In this document: positions 32,523 to 40,554 of the stretch, piece by piece
Layout of the letters: each line of letters opens with the position of its first letter
How positions within the stretch are numbered: position 1 is the stretch's first letter
From: Glycomyces artemisiae
GTDB lineage: Bacteria; Actinomycetota; Actinomycetes; Mycobacteriales; Micromonosporaceae
Reading direction: 5' to 3'
Assembly (NCBI RefSeq): GCF_003002955.1
Contig: NZ_PVTJ01000006.1
Location: 346,502-410,501 of the forward strand
Length of the DNA: 64,000 nt
Notes under the pieces: generated by a model
What the model was told of the DNA's origin: nothing
What the model saw: only the letters and a program-made list of their open reading frames with translations
Databases searched by the model: none
Position numbers and translations under genes: made by a program

Positions 32523-32561
32523 CAACGAAAAACCCGGCTTCCTCATCCGAGGAAACCGGGT
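32523..32561 (-). terminator. Rho-independent terminator of the tRNA gene
   Basis: On the minus strand: ACCCGG and TTCCTC arms paired with GAGGAA and CCGGGT around GGAT, followed by TTTTCGTT. The T-run makes this a classic terminator, 9 bp past the tRNA 3' end. Confidence 0.88.
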
Positions 32562-32569
32562 CCTTCACG

Positions 32570-32646
32570 TGGTAGCGGGAGGCGGATTTGAACCACCGAC
32601 CTCCAGGTTATGAGCCTGGCGAGCTACCGAGCTGCTCTATCCCGCG
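32570..32646 (-). tRNA. Initiator tRNA-fMet (CAT)
   Basis: 77 nt including an encoded CCA end. Stems fold as acceptor CGCGGGA/TCCCGCT, D-stem GAGC/GCTC, anticodon stem CCAGG/CCTGG with loop CTCATAA, and T-stem GGTGG/CCGCC with loop TTCAAAT. The unpaired C1-U72 at the acceptor end marks it as initiator. The anticodon stem has A29-U41 where initiators usually have the third G-C pair of the GGG/CCC block. It sits upstream of a T-run terminator. Confidence 0.95.
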
Positions 32647-32734
32647 TCGGTATGTAAAGAGTACATCATCCCTGAAACCACCTGCCACAGCGGGTTCGGT
32701 GAGGGGGGTCACGCGGTGTTCACCTGGGGTCGGG

Positions 32735-32760
32735 GACCCGGCCCCGGGGAGGGGCCGGGC
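32735..32760 (-). terminator. Hairpin downstream of era
   Basis: CCCGGCCCC (32737) paired with GGGGCCGGG (32751), loop GGGGA, 8 bp past the era stop on the minus strand. No T-run. Confidence 0.6.
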
Positions 32761-32767
32761 CGGGGCG

Positions 32768-33667
32768 CTAGAAGCCGAGGCGTTCGAGCATCTTGGGGTC
32801 CTTCTGCCAGTCCTTGGCGACGCGGACGTGGAGGTCGAGGTAGACGCGGCCGCCGATGAGCTGGGCGATGCCCTTGCGGGCCTTGGTGCCGACACGCTTG
32901 AGGCGCTCGCCGCCCTTGCCGATGACGATGCCCTTCTGGGAGGAGCGCTCGACGTAGATCTCGGCCCAGATCTTCTTGCGCGGGCCGCCGTCGGAGTCCT
33001 CGTCCTCGACGTCCTCGATGACGACGGCGAGGGAGTGGGGCAGCTCGTCGCGGACGCCTTCGAGGGCGGCCTCGCGGATGAGCTCGGCCATCATGACCCG
33101 CTCGGGCTCCTCGGAGATCATGCCGTCCGGGTAGAGCTGCGGCGACTCGGGCAGGTGGCCGGAGAGGACGCCGACGAGCTCGTCGAGGTTCTCGCCGGTC
33201 TTGGCCGAGACCGGGACGATGTCGGCGAACTCGCCGAGGGCCGCGACGTTGGTGAGGTGGCGGACCAGCGCGTCCTTCGAGACGAGGTCGATCTTGGTGA
33301 CGACCGCGACGACCTTCGCGCCGAGCTTGGCGATCTCGCCGGTGATGAACTTGTCGCCGGGACCGGGCTTCTCGTTGGCGGGCAGGCACAGGCCGATGAC
33401 GTCGACCTCGGACCAGGTCTGGCGGACCAGGTCGTTCAGCCGCTCGCCCAGGAGCGTGCGGGGCCGGTGGAGGCCCGGCGTGTCGACCAGGATGAGCTGG
33501 GAGTCCGGGCGGTGCAGGATCGCGCGGACGACGTGCCGGGTGGTCTGCGGCCGGTTCGAGGTGATCGCGATCTTCTGGCCCATGATCGCGTTCGTGAGCG
33601 TGGACTTCCCGGCGTTCGGGCGGCCCACGAAGCAGGCGAACCCTGCGCGGAACTCGTTGCTAGGCAA
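32768..33667 (-). CDS. era: GTPase Era
   Basis: Essential GTPase that binds 16S rRNA and helps mature the 30S subunit. 299 residues: G1 GRPNAGKST (15-23), the switch [11 protein letters not shown]3 DTPGLH, G4 TKID and G5 SAKTG, then the C-terminal KH domain with [15 protein letters not shown]. Start is a TTG at 33667, overlapping the end of the preceding gene by 8 bp, with GAGGTGA upstream. It is the last gene of the phoH-ybeY-corC-era run, the usual actinobacterial order linking rRNA maturation factors. Confidence 0.98.
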   Translation of the reverse strand: MPSNEFRAGFACFVGRPNAGKSTLTNAIMGQKIAITSNRPQTTRHVVRAILHRPDSQLILVDTPGLHRPRTLLGERLNDLVRQTWSEVDVIGLCLPANEKPGPGDKFITGEIAKLGAKVVAVVTKIDLVSKDALVRHLTNVAALGEFADIVPVSAKTGENLDELVGVLSGHLPESPQLYPDGMISEEPERVMMAELIREAALEGVRDELPHSLAVVIEDVEDEDSDGGPRKKIWAEIYVERSSQKGIVIGKGGERLKRVGTKARKGIAQLIGGRVYLDLHVRVAKDWQKDPKMLERLGF

Positions 33668-33998
33668 GACGGTTCACCTCTTTTCGGATGACCGAGTACG
33701 CGGCCACGTCGCTGCTGATGTCTCGTGCGGCCCGCAGGCCCTCGCCGTCCGCCTCGACGCCGAAGACCACGGCCGCCTCCAGCGCCTCCGCGCCCGCCGC
33801 GAACGCCTGCGCGACCGCCGCCTGGAGCGCGGTCAGCCGCAGGGACGGCAGGTCCACCGCCGCCGAGGCGTAGGTGCGGCCGATGCCGTCGCGCACGGCC
33901 GCGCCGGTGGTCTGCGAGACGCGCCCCGCGGCCCCGCGGGCCAGCGTGACGAGTTTCGCGTCCTCGGCGTCGAGGTCGTCGACGTGCAGGTCAGACAT
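33660..33998 (-). CDS. Cytidine deaminase-like protein lacking the zinc site
   Basis: 112 residues homologous in length and position to the small cytidine-deaminase-like protein found next to era in many actinobacteria. It keeps the fold pattern (DAKLVTLARGAAGRV, AAVRDGIGRTYASAAVDLPSLRLTALQAAV) but has neither the HAE/CAE motif nor PCxxC, so it cannot bind the catalytic zinc of real deaminases. It overlaps corC and era by 8 bp on either side and is therefore tightly coupled. A structural or regulatory role is more likely than deamination. Confidence 0.8.
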   Translation of the reverse strand: MSDLHVDDLDAEDAKLVTLARGAAGRVSQTTGAAVRDGIGRTYASAAVDLPSLRLTALQAAVAQAFAAGAEALEAAVVFGVEADGEGLRAARDISSDVAAYSVIRKEVNRLA

Positions 33999-35292
33999 TG
34001 AGTTCGTGCCTTTCGTCAGTGGAGGTCGGAGACGCCGCGTCGTCGGCTTCGGGCAGCCGCGCGACGCGCACCGTCTCGATGCGGTTGCGCCGGCCCACGG
34101 TGCCCTCGGCGGTGAGCTCCAGGCCCGCGAGGCGGGCCCGGTCGCCCGCGAGCGGGACCTTCCCGAGCTCGGCGGCGAGAAGACCCGCGACGGTGTCCAC
34201 GTCGACCTCGGGCAGGTCGACGTCGAAGAGCTCGGCGAGGTCCTCGGGCGAGAGCCGGGCCGTGACGCGCGCGGTGCGGTCGTCGAGCCAGGCGACGGGC
34301 GGGAGCTCCTGGTCGTACTCGTCGGCGATCTCGCCGACGATCTCCTCCAGGATGTCCTCGATGGTGACGAGCCCGGCGGTCCCGCCGTACTCGTCGACGA
34401 CGCCCGCGATGTGGATGCGGGCGGTCTGCATCTCGCGCAGCAGGTCGTCGACGGGCTTGGAGTCCGGGACGATCGAGACGGCGCGCATGACCTCGCCCAC
34501 GGGCGGGTTCGCGCCGTCGTCGAGGCGCACCAGGTCCTTGAGGTAGACGACGCCGCGCAGGTCGTCGAGGTCCTCCCCCACCACCGGGATGCGGGAGTAG
34601 CCGGAGCGGAGCGCGACCTGCTTGGCCTCGTCCGCGGGCGTGTCGGCGCCCACCCACACCATCGCGGTGCGCGGCACCATGACCTCGCGGACCACGGTGT
34701 CGCCCAAGGCGAACACCGAGGCGATCATGTCGCGCTCGTCGTGGTCGACGGTGCCCTGGGCCTCGGCGGCGTCGACGAGTTCGCGGATCTCGATCTCCGA
34801 GGTCGCGAACGGCCCTTCGCGGAAACCCTTGCCGGGCGTGAGCGCGTTGCCGAGGAGGATGAGGACCTTCGCGAGCGGCCCCAGCGCGGTGCCGAGCATC
34901 GACACCGGGCCCGCGACCGCGAGCGCCACCGGGTAGGCGTGCTGGCGGCCCAGCGTGCGCGGGTTCACGCCGATGACGACGAAGGACACGACGGTCATGA
35001 CGGCGGCCGAGACGCCGACCGCCGTCCACGAGTCGTTCCAGGTGTCGAACGCGATGACCGCGACGATCGCGATCGCCGCCGCCTCGCACGCGAGGCGCAG
35101 CAGGATGAGCAGGTTGAGGTGCCCGGGCAGGTCCTCGGTGATCTTCACCAGCGATTCGGCGCCGCGGCGGCGCTGCTCGGCGAGCTCGGCCGCGCGGGCC
35201 GGCGAGACCGCGGTGAGGGCAGAGTCGACCATGGCGGCGGCCCCGGCGACGACGATGAGCGCGACGGCGGCTGCCAGCAGGGTGTACGGCAT
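33991..35292 (-). CDS. CNNM/CorC-family membrane protein (hemolysin C-like)
   Basis: 433-residue protein with an N-terminal DUF21 membrane domain (about 1-165), a CBS-domain pair (about 185-320: VVREVMVPRTAMVWV, SGYSRIPVVGEDLDDLRGVV, HIAGVVDEYGGTAGLVTIED) and a CorC_HlyC domain at the end. Members are linked to magnesium and cobalt transport or resistance and are often, misleadingly, called hemolysins. The CBS pair should bind adenine nucleotides. It follows ybeY by 6 bp in the conserved ybeY-corC-era order. Confidence 0.93.
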   Translation of the reverse strand: MPYTLLAAAVALIVVAGAAAMVDSALTAVSPARAAELAEQRRRGAESLVKITEDLPGHLNLLILLRLACEAAAIAIVAVIAFDTWNDSWTAVGVSAAVMTVVSFVVIGVNPRTLGRQHAYPVALAVAGPVSMLGTALGPLAKVLILLGNALTPGKGFREGPFATSEIEIRELVDAAEAQGTVDHDERDMIASVFALGDTVVREVMVPRTAMVWVGADTPADEAKQVALRSGYSRIPVVGEDLDDLRGVVYLKDLVRLDDGANPPVGEVMRAVSIVPDSKPVDDLLREMQTARIHIAGVVDEYGGTAGLVTIEDILEEIVGEIADEYDQELPPVAWLDDRTARVTARLSPEDLAELFDVDLPEVDVDTVAGLLAAELGKVPLAGDRARLAGLELTAEGTVGRRNRIETVRVARLPEADDAASPTSTDERHELNV

Positions 35293-35298
35293 CGGGGC

Positions 35299-35772
35299 CT
35301 AACTCTCCGCCGAGGCCGTGCGTCTGGCCCGCCAGGAGTCGAGCAGCCGGTTCTGGAGGCCGAACATCTCCTTGGCCTGCTCCGGTTCGGCGTGGTCGTA
35401 GCCGAGGATGTGGAGCACGCCGTGGACGGAGAGCATGTGCATCTCGTCGGCGGTGGAGTGCCCGGCGTCCTTGGCCTGGGCCTCGGCGACTTCGGGCGAG
35501 AGCACGAGGTCGCCGAGGATGGGCGTGCCCGGCTCCGAGGAGTCGGGGCGGGCCGGCATCGCGTCGTCCATCGGGAACGACAGGACGTCGGTGGGCCCGC
35601 TGCCGCCCATCCAGCGCTTGTTCAGCTCGGTCATGTGCTCGATGTCGACGATGAGCACCGAGAGCTCGGCGAGCGGGTTGACGCCCATCTCCAGGAGCGC
35701 GAACTCGGCGACGGCCCGGATGCCCGCTTCGTCGACGTCGCGCCCGGACTCATTGATGATCTCGATGCCCAC
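35299..35772 (-). CDS. ybeY: Endoribonuclease YbeY
   Basis: Zinc-dependent single-strand RNase for 16S rRNA 3' processing and ribosome quality control. 157 residues with the zinc motif [11 protein letters not shown] (His117, His121, His127), preceded by the family block [17 protein letters not shown]. The GTG start lies 23 bp inside the end of phoH in another frame, so its translation depends on ribosomes finishing phoH, including the intein segment. Function in rRNA maturation fits its neighbours era and phoH. Confidence 0.97.
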   Translation of the reverse strand: MGIEIINESGRDVDEAGIRAVAEFALLEMGVNPLAELSVLIVDIEHMTELNKRWMGGSGPTDVLSFPMDDAMPARPDSSEPGTPILGDLVLSPEVAEAQAKDAGHSTADEMHMLSVHGVLHILGYDHAEPEQAKEMFGLQNRLLDSWRARRTASAES

Positions 35773-37882
35773 GGTTCCCTCGATGCCCTTTCCCGGCGGG
35801 TGCGCGATGGCCGTCCTTCGCGGCGTCCCACTTCTCGTAGGCGTTCACGATATCGCTGACGAGCTGGTGGCGGACGACGTCTTCCGCCCGGAGCGTGGCG
35901 AAGTGCACGTCCTCGACGCCTTCGAGGATGTCGCGGACCACGCGCAGCCCGGAGGTGGTGCCGCCGGGCAGGTCGACCTGGGTGACGTCGCCGGTGACGA
36001 CGATCTTCGAGCCGAAGCCGAGGCGGGTGAGGAACATCTTCATCTGCTCGGGCGTGGTGTTCTGCGCCTCGTCGAGGATGATGAACGCGTCGTTGAGCGT
36101 GTTGTGGGTCACGAGGTAGTCCTCAGTGACGTAGAGCGAATCCTCGGCCGCGACCTGGATGCACACCGCCTCCTCTTCGCCCGCGTACTCGATCGAGTCG
36201 ATGAAGCGCATCGGACGACCGCCGCCGGTGGCGCGATACTTCGCCGCCTTGCGTTCCAGCCGGAACGGTTCGATGCCCTCCGGCAGGCGTATGTCGATGA
36301 TGTGCGCATCCTGGCGGTGCTCGACATCCCGGCCTCTCGCACTGCCCGGCTTCCGGCCATCAGCGGGCCTGCGGCGGCTGTACGCGATGCCGCCGAGCGA
36401 CTGCACAAGCTCGGTCACGTGGTCACGGAGGACGATGGAGGTGGTCGTGTACTGGATCCGGCACGTACGACCGGACTGAACGACCGGCCCGCCGTCGGAA
36501 TCGAGCAGACCCTGAAGCAGTGCCAGACGGGTCGCCGAGGAATTGAAGCGGTAGATTTCCGGAATGTCCTTGTTATGGGACATCGTCCCGAGGAGTTCGA
36601 GTTCACGAAGGGCCTTGGTCACCGGATTGACGATGGTGACGACATCGCCTGACGAGGCGACGCGGTTCAGGACGTAGTCGGGGCCCGACTTGTGCCGTAC
36701 CTGCACACCTGGCAGCGCTGCTTCAAGCGCTTCGGCGAGTTCCGGGTCAGCTGTACTGAAACTGGGCGTAGTCGTACCGGTCAGGCAACCGTCGCCGAGG
36801 AGCAGGCCGAGAGCGTAGGGATCCATGGGGACCTCGCGTTCAGGGAACTCCACAGGCTTGCTGACCAACGGCAGCTCGTACTTGCGCTGGTGATGAACCC
36901 GGAGATCGTCGATCATCTCCTGGGTTTCGAGGATCCGGTGGGGCTTGCCGCGACGCTTGTCTGCGGCGGTTTTGACCGCCCACAGGTGCTCTGCGCAGGC
37001 GAGCACCGAGGCTCCGTCCTGGGCGGTGACCCGGTACATCTCCTTCTTGCCCTGGGGGTAGACCCCGAGTACCGGCGTCGGTTCCCCGTTGGAGCCGACC
37101 ACGAGGTCACCGACTTCGAGGTCGCCGATCTCGCGCCAACCGTCGGGGGTCAGTACGTTGGTGAAGACCGCATGCGCCCTCCCGCGCATGAAGGCCAGCG
37201 GCGCGACCTCGATCGTGCCGGACTCCATGAGCTTCGGGATCGAGCCCGGGTCGATCATGTCGTGCAGCGCGTCGTACAGCGGGCGCAGGTACGGGTCGAT
37301 CTTCTCGAAGAGCGTGCCGGGCAGGAACCCGAGCCGCTCGCCGGCCTCGACCGCGGGGCGGGTGAGGATGATCCGGCTGATCTCCTTGGCCTGGAGCGCC
37401 TGGACGGCCTTCGCCATGGCGAGGTAGGTCTTGCCGGTGCCGGCGGGGCCGATGCCGAACACGATCGTGTTGTCGTCGATCGCCTCCACGTAGCGCTTCT
37501 GCCCGATCGTCTTGGGGCGGATCGCCTTGCCGCGCTTGGAGACGATGTTCTGCGTGAGCACGTCCACGGGGCGCTCGCCGGGCGCGGACTTGAGCATGTT
37601 CTCCGTGCGCCGGATGATGTCGGGATCGACGTTCTCGCCGTTCTCGATCAAGGCGAGCAGCTCCTTCACGAGTCGTTCGGCGGCGCGCGGCGCCCCGTTG
37701 ATGCCGGTGAGGGTGATGGTGTCCCCGCGCACGTGGAGGTCGACGCCGGGGAAGCGGCGTTCGATGTAGCGCAGGTTCTCGTCGGCGCGGCCCAGCAGTG
37801 CCATGAGCGCGCTCTGGTCGCCGACGGTGATCGTGGACGTGATCGTCGAAGAGTTGTTGACGTTGTCAGAGCGGTCGGTCAT
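35750..37882 (-). CDS. phoH: PhoH-family ATPase interrupted by an intein
   Basis: Cytoplasmic P-loop ATPase (PhoH/YbeZ), thought to act with YbeY on RNA. The 710-residue precursor is an extein of 351 residues, the normal PhoH length, plus a 359-residue intein. N-extein 1-235 has a KH-like start and Walker A GPAGTGKT (145-152); C-extein 595-710 has Walker [12 protein letters not shown] and [14 protein letters not shown]. The intein is inserted in the conserved RGR-TLNDAF motif just before Walker B, so the ATPase cannot form until splicing. Reading frame is continuous; no frameshift is needed. It is followed by the overlapping ybeY gene. Confidence 0.97.
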   Translation of the reverse strand: MTDRSDNVNNSSTITSTITVGDQSALMALLGRADENLRYIERRFPGVDLHVRGDTITLTGINGAPRAAERLVKELLALIENGENVDPDIIRRTENMLKSAPGERPVDVLTQNIVSKRGKAIRPKTIGQKRYVEAIDDNTIVFGIGPAGTGKTYLAMAKAVQALQAKEISRIILTRPAVEAGERLGFLPGTLFEKIDPYLRPLYDALHDMIDPGSIPKLMESGTIEVAPLAFMRGRAHAVFTNVLTPDGWREIGDLEVGDLVVGSNGEPTPVLGVYPQGKKEMYRVTAQDGASVLACAEHLWAVKTAADKRRGKPHRILETQEMIDDLRVHHQRKYELPLVSKPVEFPEREVPMDPYALGLLLGDGCLTGTTTPSFSTADPELAEALEAALPGVQVRHKSGPDYVLNRVASSGDVVTIVNPVTKALRELELLGTMSHNKDIPEIYRFNSSATRLALLQGLLDSDGGPVVQSGRTCRIQYTTTSIVLRDHVTELVQSLGGIAYSRRRPADGRKPGSARGRDVEHRQDAHIIDIRLPEGIEPFRLERKAAKYRATGGGRPMRFIDSIEYAGEEEAVCIQVAAEDSLYVTEDYLVTHNTLNDAFIILDEAQNTTPEQMKMFLTRLGFGSKIVVTGDVTQVDLPGGTTSGLRVVRDILEGVEDVHFATLRAEDVVRHQLVSDIVNAYEKWDAAKDGHRAPAGKGHRGNRGHRDHQ
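36101..37177 (-). mobile_element. Class 3-type intein with LAGLIDADG endonuclease in phoH
   Basis: Residues 236-594 of the PhoH precursor. It starts with Ala236 ([14 protein letters not shown]), not Cys or Ser, and ends His593-Asn594 before Thr595 of the C-extein. Block [10 protein letters not shown], has His299 and Trp301; block [16 protein letters not shown], has Cys574 where class 1 inteins have Asp; block G, YLVTHN, has Thr592. Trp301-Cys574-Thr592 is the W-C-T triad defining class 3 splicing, in which the block F Cys makes the first attack. A DOD homing endonuclease is inserted: LGLLLGDG (Asp364) and [10 protein letters not shown] (Asp463). Base composition is less GC-rich than the flanks (one sampled 60-nt line is 36/60 GC against about 45/60 in the extein). 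Confidence 0.93.
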
Positions 37883-38024
37883 AGGCTTCGCCGCGAGGGC
37901 TGTTCGCCACCTGCTTCCTCAAAAGAGACTTCGAGCGGCCCCTCGGGAGCCGCGGTTTCCATGCCCCAATGGTAGTTCCTGCCTGCGACAAGGGACAGCG
38001 GGTAAACGGGGCGGCGGTGTGATT

Positions 38025-38378
38025 TCATCCCGCCAGCAGCGGTTCGAACGCTTTGCCGCCGAGCACGTGGAAGTGCACGTGGAAGATGGTCTGCCCGGCC
38101 TCGGCGCCGGTGTTCGCGAGGAGGTTCCACCCGGTCTCGGCGATGCCCTCCGACTCCGCGACCTCGGCCGCGACGGTCAGGACCTCCGCCGCCAGCGCGG
38201 GGTCGGCGGCGGTGAGCTCGGCCGTGTTCGCGTAGTGGTCCTTGGGCATGACCAGGACGTGCACGGGGGCCTTCGGGTACAGGTCGCGGAACGCGAGCAC
38301 GCGCTCGGTCTCCTTCACCTTCTTGGAAGGGATCTCGCCCGCGGCGAGCTTGCAGAAGATGCAGTCGGTGTCGGTCAT
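38025..38378 (-). CDS. HIT-family hydrolase (HinT-like)
   Basis: 117-residue histidine-triad protein, hydrolase of adenosine phosphoramidates and related nucleotides. The triad is HVHFHVL (His100, His102, His104) and CIFC (Cys6, Cys9) belongs to the structural zinc site of the Hint branch. The ATG is at 38378; upstream extensions of the frame are low-complexity shadow. It lies between rsmE and phoH, its normal place in actinobacteria. Confidence 0.96.
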   Translation of the reverse strand: MTDTDCIFCKLAAGEIPSKKVKETERVLAFRDLYPKAPVHVLVMPKDHYANTAELTAADPALAAEVLTVAAEVAESEGIAETGWNLLANTGAEAGQTIFHVHFHVLGGKAFEPLLAG

Positions 38379-38397
38379 CCGTGGATCGTAGTACCGG

Positions 38398-39192
38398 TCA
38401 CTCGAAACGCACGTCGGCCCAGCCGATGATCGCAGGTTCGTGGGGGTCGGGGTGGTCTGAGGACGCGACTTCGACTTGGAACCGCACCCGACCGGTCTCG
38501 CCGAGCGGAATGTCGAACGCCTCAGCGCCGTCGCCGTAGGCGAGCGTGGCGGTGAACAGTGGCTCCTCTGACTCCGGAACGGTGAGCACCGAGAACTTGA
38601 CCACCATCGTGTCGTCGGTCGAGCGGTCGTCGATCCCGGCGAGCCCTGTGAGCCGGACGGCATCGTTCGGGACCACGAAATCGAGATAGGCCATCGGCGG
38701 GGTCGAGTTGCCGCCGCGTTCCATATCGCATTGAAATCCCTCGAAATACTCCTCGCCGTCGATCTGGAGCGTGGAAGGCACCCATGACTGGTAGTTCTCG
38801 CAGTACTCTTCCGAAACCGCTTCATCGAGAGCCACATACGCGCCTTCACCCTCGCTTCCGACGGCCGGCCCGCCGTCGGTGCCGGCGTCGGTCGTCGAGT
38901 CGGTGGTGGGCGTCGCGGCGAGGTCGTCCTGGAGACGGTCGCGTTCATCCGACAGCGACGCGATCTCGGAGTCGAGTGCAGCGATCTGGTCGGCGAGCGA
39001 GGCGGCCTCATCCCGGGCCTCATCGCGCGACGTACCTGCGAAGATCGCGAGTGTGAGGCTGAGGATGGCCGTCGCGAAGGCGATCACATCCGCGAAGAGC
39101 CGCCAGCGCAGGGGCTTTCGCCGGGGCTTGGGCGGGGCCGTCTGGAGGGGCGGCTGGGAGGTCTGGGGCGGAGGGGTATTCGGGTCGAACAT
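38398..39192 (-). CDS. Hypothetical membrane-anchored coiled-coil protein
   Basis: 264 residues: a Pro-rich cytoplasmic N-terminus (1-28), one membrane helix (about 33-52), a charged coiled coil (about 55-92: EARDEAASLADQIAALDSEI), a Thr/Asp/Gly linker and a beta-rich outer domain with two cysteines. I recognise no family. It is placed between rsmE and the HIT gene, interrupting the otherwise conserved core order, so it is probably a lineage-specific insertion. Confidence 0.7.
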   Translation of the reverse strand: MFDPNTPPPQTSQPPLQTAPPKPRRKPLRWRLFADVIAFATAILSLTLAIFAGTSRDEARDEAASLADQIAALDSEIASLSDERDRLQDDLAATPTTDSTTDAGTDGGPAVGSEGEGAYVALDEAVSEEYCENYQSWVPSTLQIDGEEYFEGFQCDMERGGNSTPPMAYLDFVVPNDAVRLTGLAGIDDRSTDDTMVVKFSVLTVPESEEPLFTATLAYGDGAEAFDIPLGETGRVRFQVEVASSDHPDPHEPAIIGWADVRFE

Positions 39193-39260
39193 GGAGACTC
39201 CTCGGGGGTCAGGAGAGTCTCACAATGCTACCCGGACAAGACAAATGGGTGTGTCCTGAA

Positions 39261-39986
39261 TTACCAGCGGCCGAGGCGGGCCTGGAGGACCGCGAGGGCC
39301 GCGGGGCCCGCGGTGGAGGTGCGCAGGACGGTGTCGCCGAGGCGGACCGGCTCGCCGAACTCGGAGAGCGACGCGAGCTCGTCGGGGCTGATGGAGCCTT
39401 CGGGGCCGATGACGAGGGCGATCTCACCGGAGGTGGACAGCGGGACCTGCGAGAGCGGGAGGGTGGCCTCCTCGTGGAGGACGAGGACCTGCGCGGCCGT
39501 GCGGAGGCGCTGCACGAGCTGCTTCGTGGTGTGCAGCTCGGCGACGTGCGCGAGGTGGGCGCGGCGGGCCTGCTTGGAGGCTTCGCGGGCGGTCGCGTCC
39601 CATTTGGCGCGGGCCTTGTCGCCGCGCGGGCCCTTCCACTGGACGATGGATCGCGATGCGGCCCAGGGGATCACTTCGTCGACGCCGATCTCGGTGAGCA
39701 TCTGCACGGCGCGCTCGCCCCTGTCGCCCTTGGGGAGGGCCTGGACGACGGTGAGCTTCGGGTCGGGGTCGGGGAGCGTGCGGTTGTCGAGGACGTCGAG
39801 GCGCAGGAGCCCGCGCTCGGCGTGTGCGACGCGCGCGGCGGCGACGCCGCCGGAGCCGTCGGCGAGGAGCAGGGTCTCGCCGGGCTGGAGGCGCTGCACG
39901 TCGGCGGCGTGGTGCCCTTCGGGGCCGTCGAGGACGTAGTCGCCGGGGGCCGGGAGGGCGTCGACGAGGAAGACCGGATCGCTCAC
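39261..39986 (-). CDS. rsmE: 16S rRNA (uracil-1498-N3)-methyltransferase RsmE
   Basis: 241-residue SPOUT-class methyltransferase that methylates U1498 of 16S rRNA in the 30S subunit. The N-terminal PUA-like part contains HHAADVQRLQPGETLLLADG; the C-terminal knotted domain shows IGPEGSISPDEL and LGDTVLRTSTAGPAALAVL, both RsmE signatures. Start is GTG 39986: TACACT ends 6 nt upstream, so a leaderless message is likely; no ribosome site is visible. The in-frame extension upstream is not family-like. Confidence 0.95.
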   Translation of the reverse strand: MSDPVFLVDALPAPGDYVLDGPEGHHAADVQRLQPGETLLLADGSGGVAAARVAHAERGLLRLDVLDNRTLPDPDPKLTVVQALPKGDRGERAVQMLTEIGVDEVIPWAASRSIVQWKGPRGDKARAKWDATAREASKQARRAHLAHVAELHTTKQLVQRLRTAAQVLVLHEEATLPLSQVPLSTSGEIALVIGPEGSISPDELASLSEFGEPVRLGDTVLRTSTAGPAALAVLQARLGRW

Positions 39987-40006
39987 CGGGCCAGTGTAGT
40001 GCGCAT

Positions 40007-40483
40007 TCAGCGGGTGAAGTCGACGGCGCGGTCCCAGCGGAGGCGGCCGGTGATCTTGCGGTAGAGGGCCGGGTCGCCGATGCGGCCGAAGGCGTGGTCG
40101 AAGCGGCGGCGCGGGAGGTGGACGGGGGCGAGGTCGACCCAGCCGTCCTTGTCGGCGGGCGGGTCCCAGCGGTTCGCGGGGGCGGCGACGCGCCATTCGG
40201 CCTCGCGGGGCTCCTGGGTGGTGCATTTGAGGACCCAGTACCCGCGGCCGGAGTAGCCGATGACGAGGACGGGGCGCTCCTTGGAGCGGCGCGGCTCGTC
40301 CTCGAAGGGCACGTCGGCCAGCCAGCGCTCGCCGGTCTGCGGGCCGCCGGGCGGCGGGGTCGCGTCGAGGCGGGGGCCGCCCGCGGGGGCGGTGCGGCGG
40401 CGCAGGTACACGGCGAGGGCGACGAGGCCCGCGACGATGAGGAGGGCGAGGAGCACAAGGGTGGCGGGGTCGAGGCTGATCAC
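40007..40483 (-). CDS. Membrane-anchored MazF/PemK-like fold protein
   Basis: 158 residues: an N-terminal membrane helix (about 7-27), a Pro/Gly linker, then a domain that resembles the PemK/MazF fold: GERWLADVPFEDEPRRSKER followed by RPVLVIGYSGRGYWVLKCTT. The basic R-P-V-L-V strand after the E-R-W-L-A-D strand is the MazF pattern. A typical antitoxin gene is absent, and membrane anchoring is unusual for a free RNase toxin, so this is probably a domesticated relative. It lies between dnaJ and rsmE on the same strand. Confidence 0.72.
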   Translation of the reverse strand: MISLDPATLVLLALLIVAGLVALAVYLRRRTAPAGGPRLDATPPPGGPQTGERWLADVPFEDEPRRSKERPVLVIGYSGRGYWVLKCTTQEPREAEWRVAAPANRWDPPADKDGWVDLAPVHLPRRRFDHAFGRIGDPALYRKITGRLRWDRAVDFTR

Positions 40484-40554
40484 GGGGCCGCAGTGTAGCG
40501 GAGCCCCGCCTCCCGACCGCTGGAGCGGGGGACGGGGCTCGTCAGGCTGGGGGC

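Noticed and set aside
35750..37882. PhoH is twice its normal length, which could mean a fusion or misassembly
   Set aside because: The extra block has complete intein motifs, exact insertion at RGR/TLND and an intact host on both sides.
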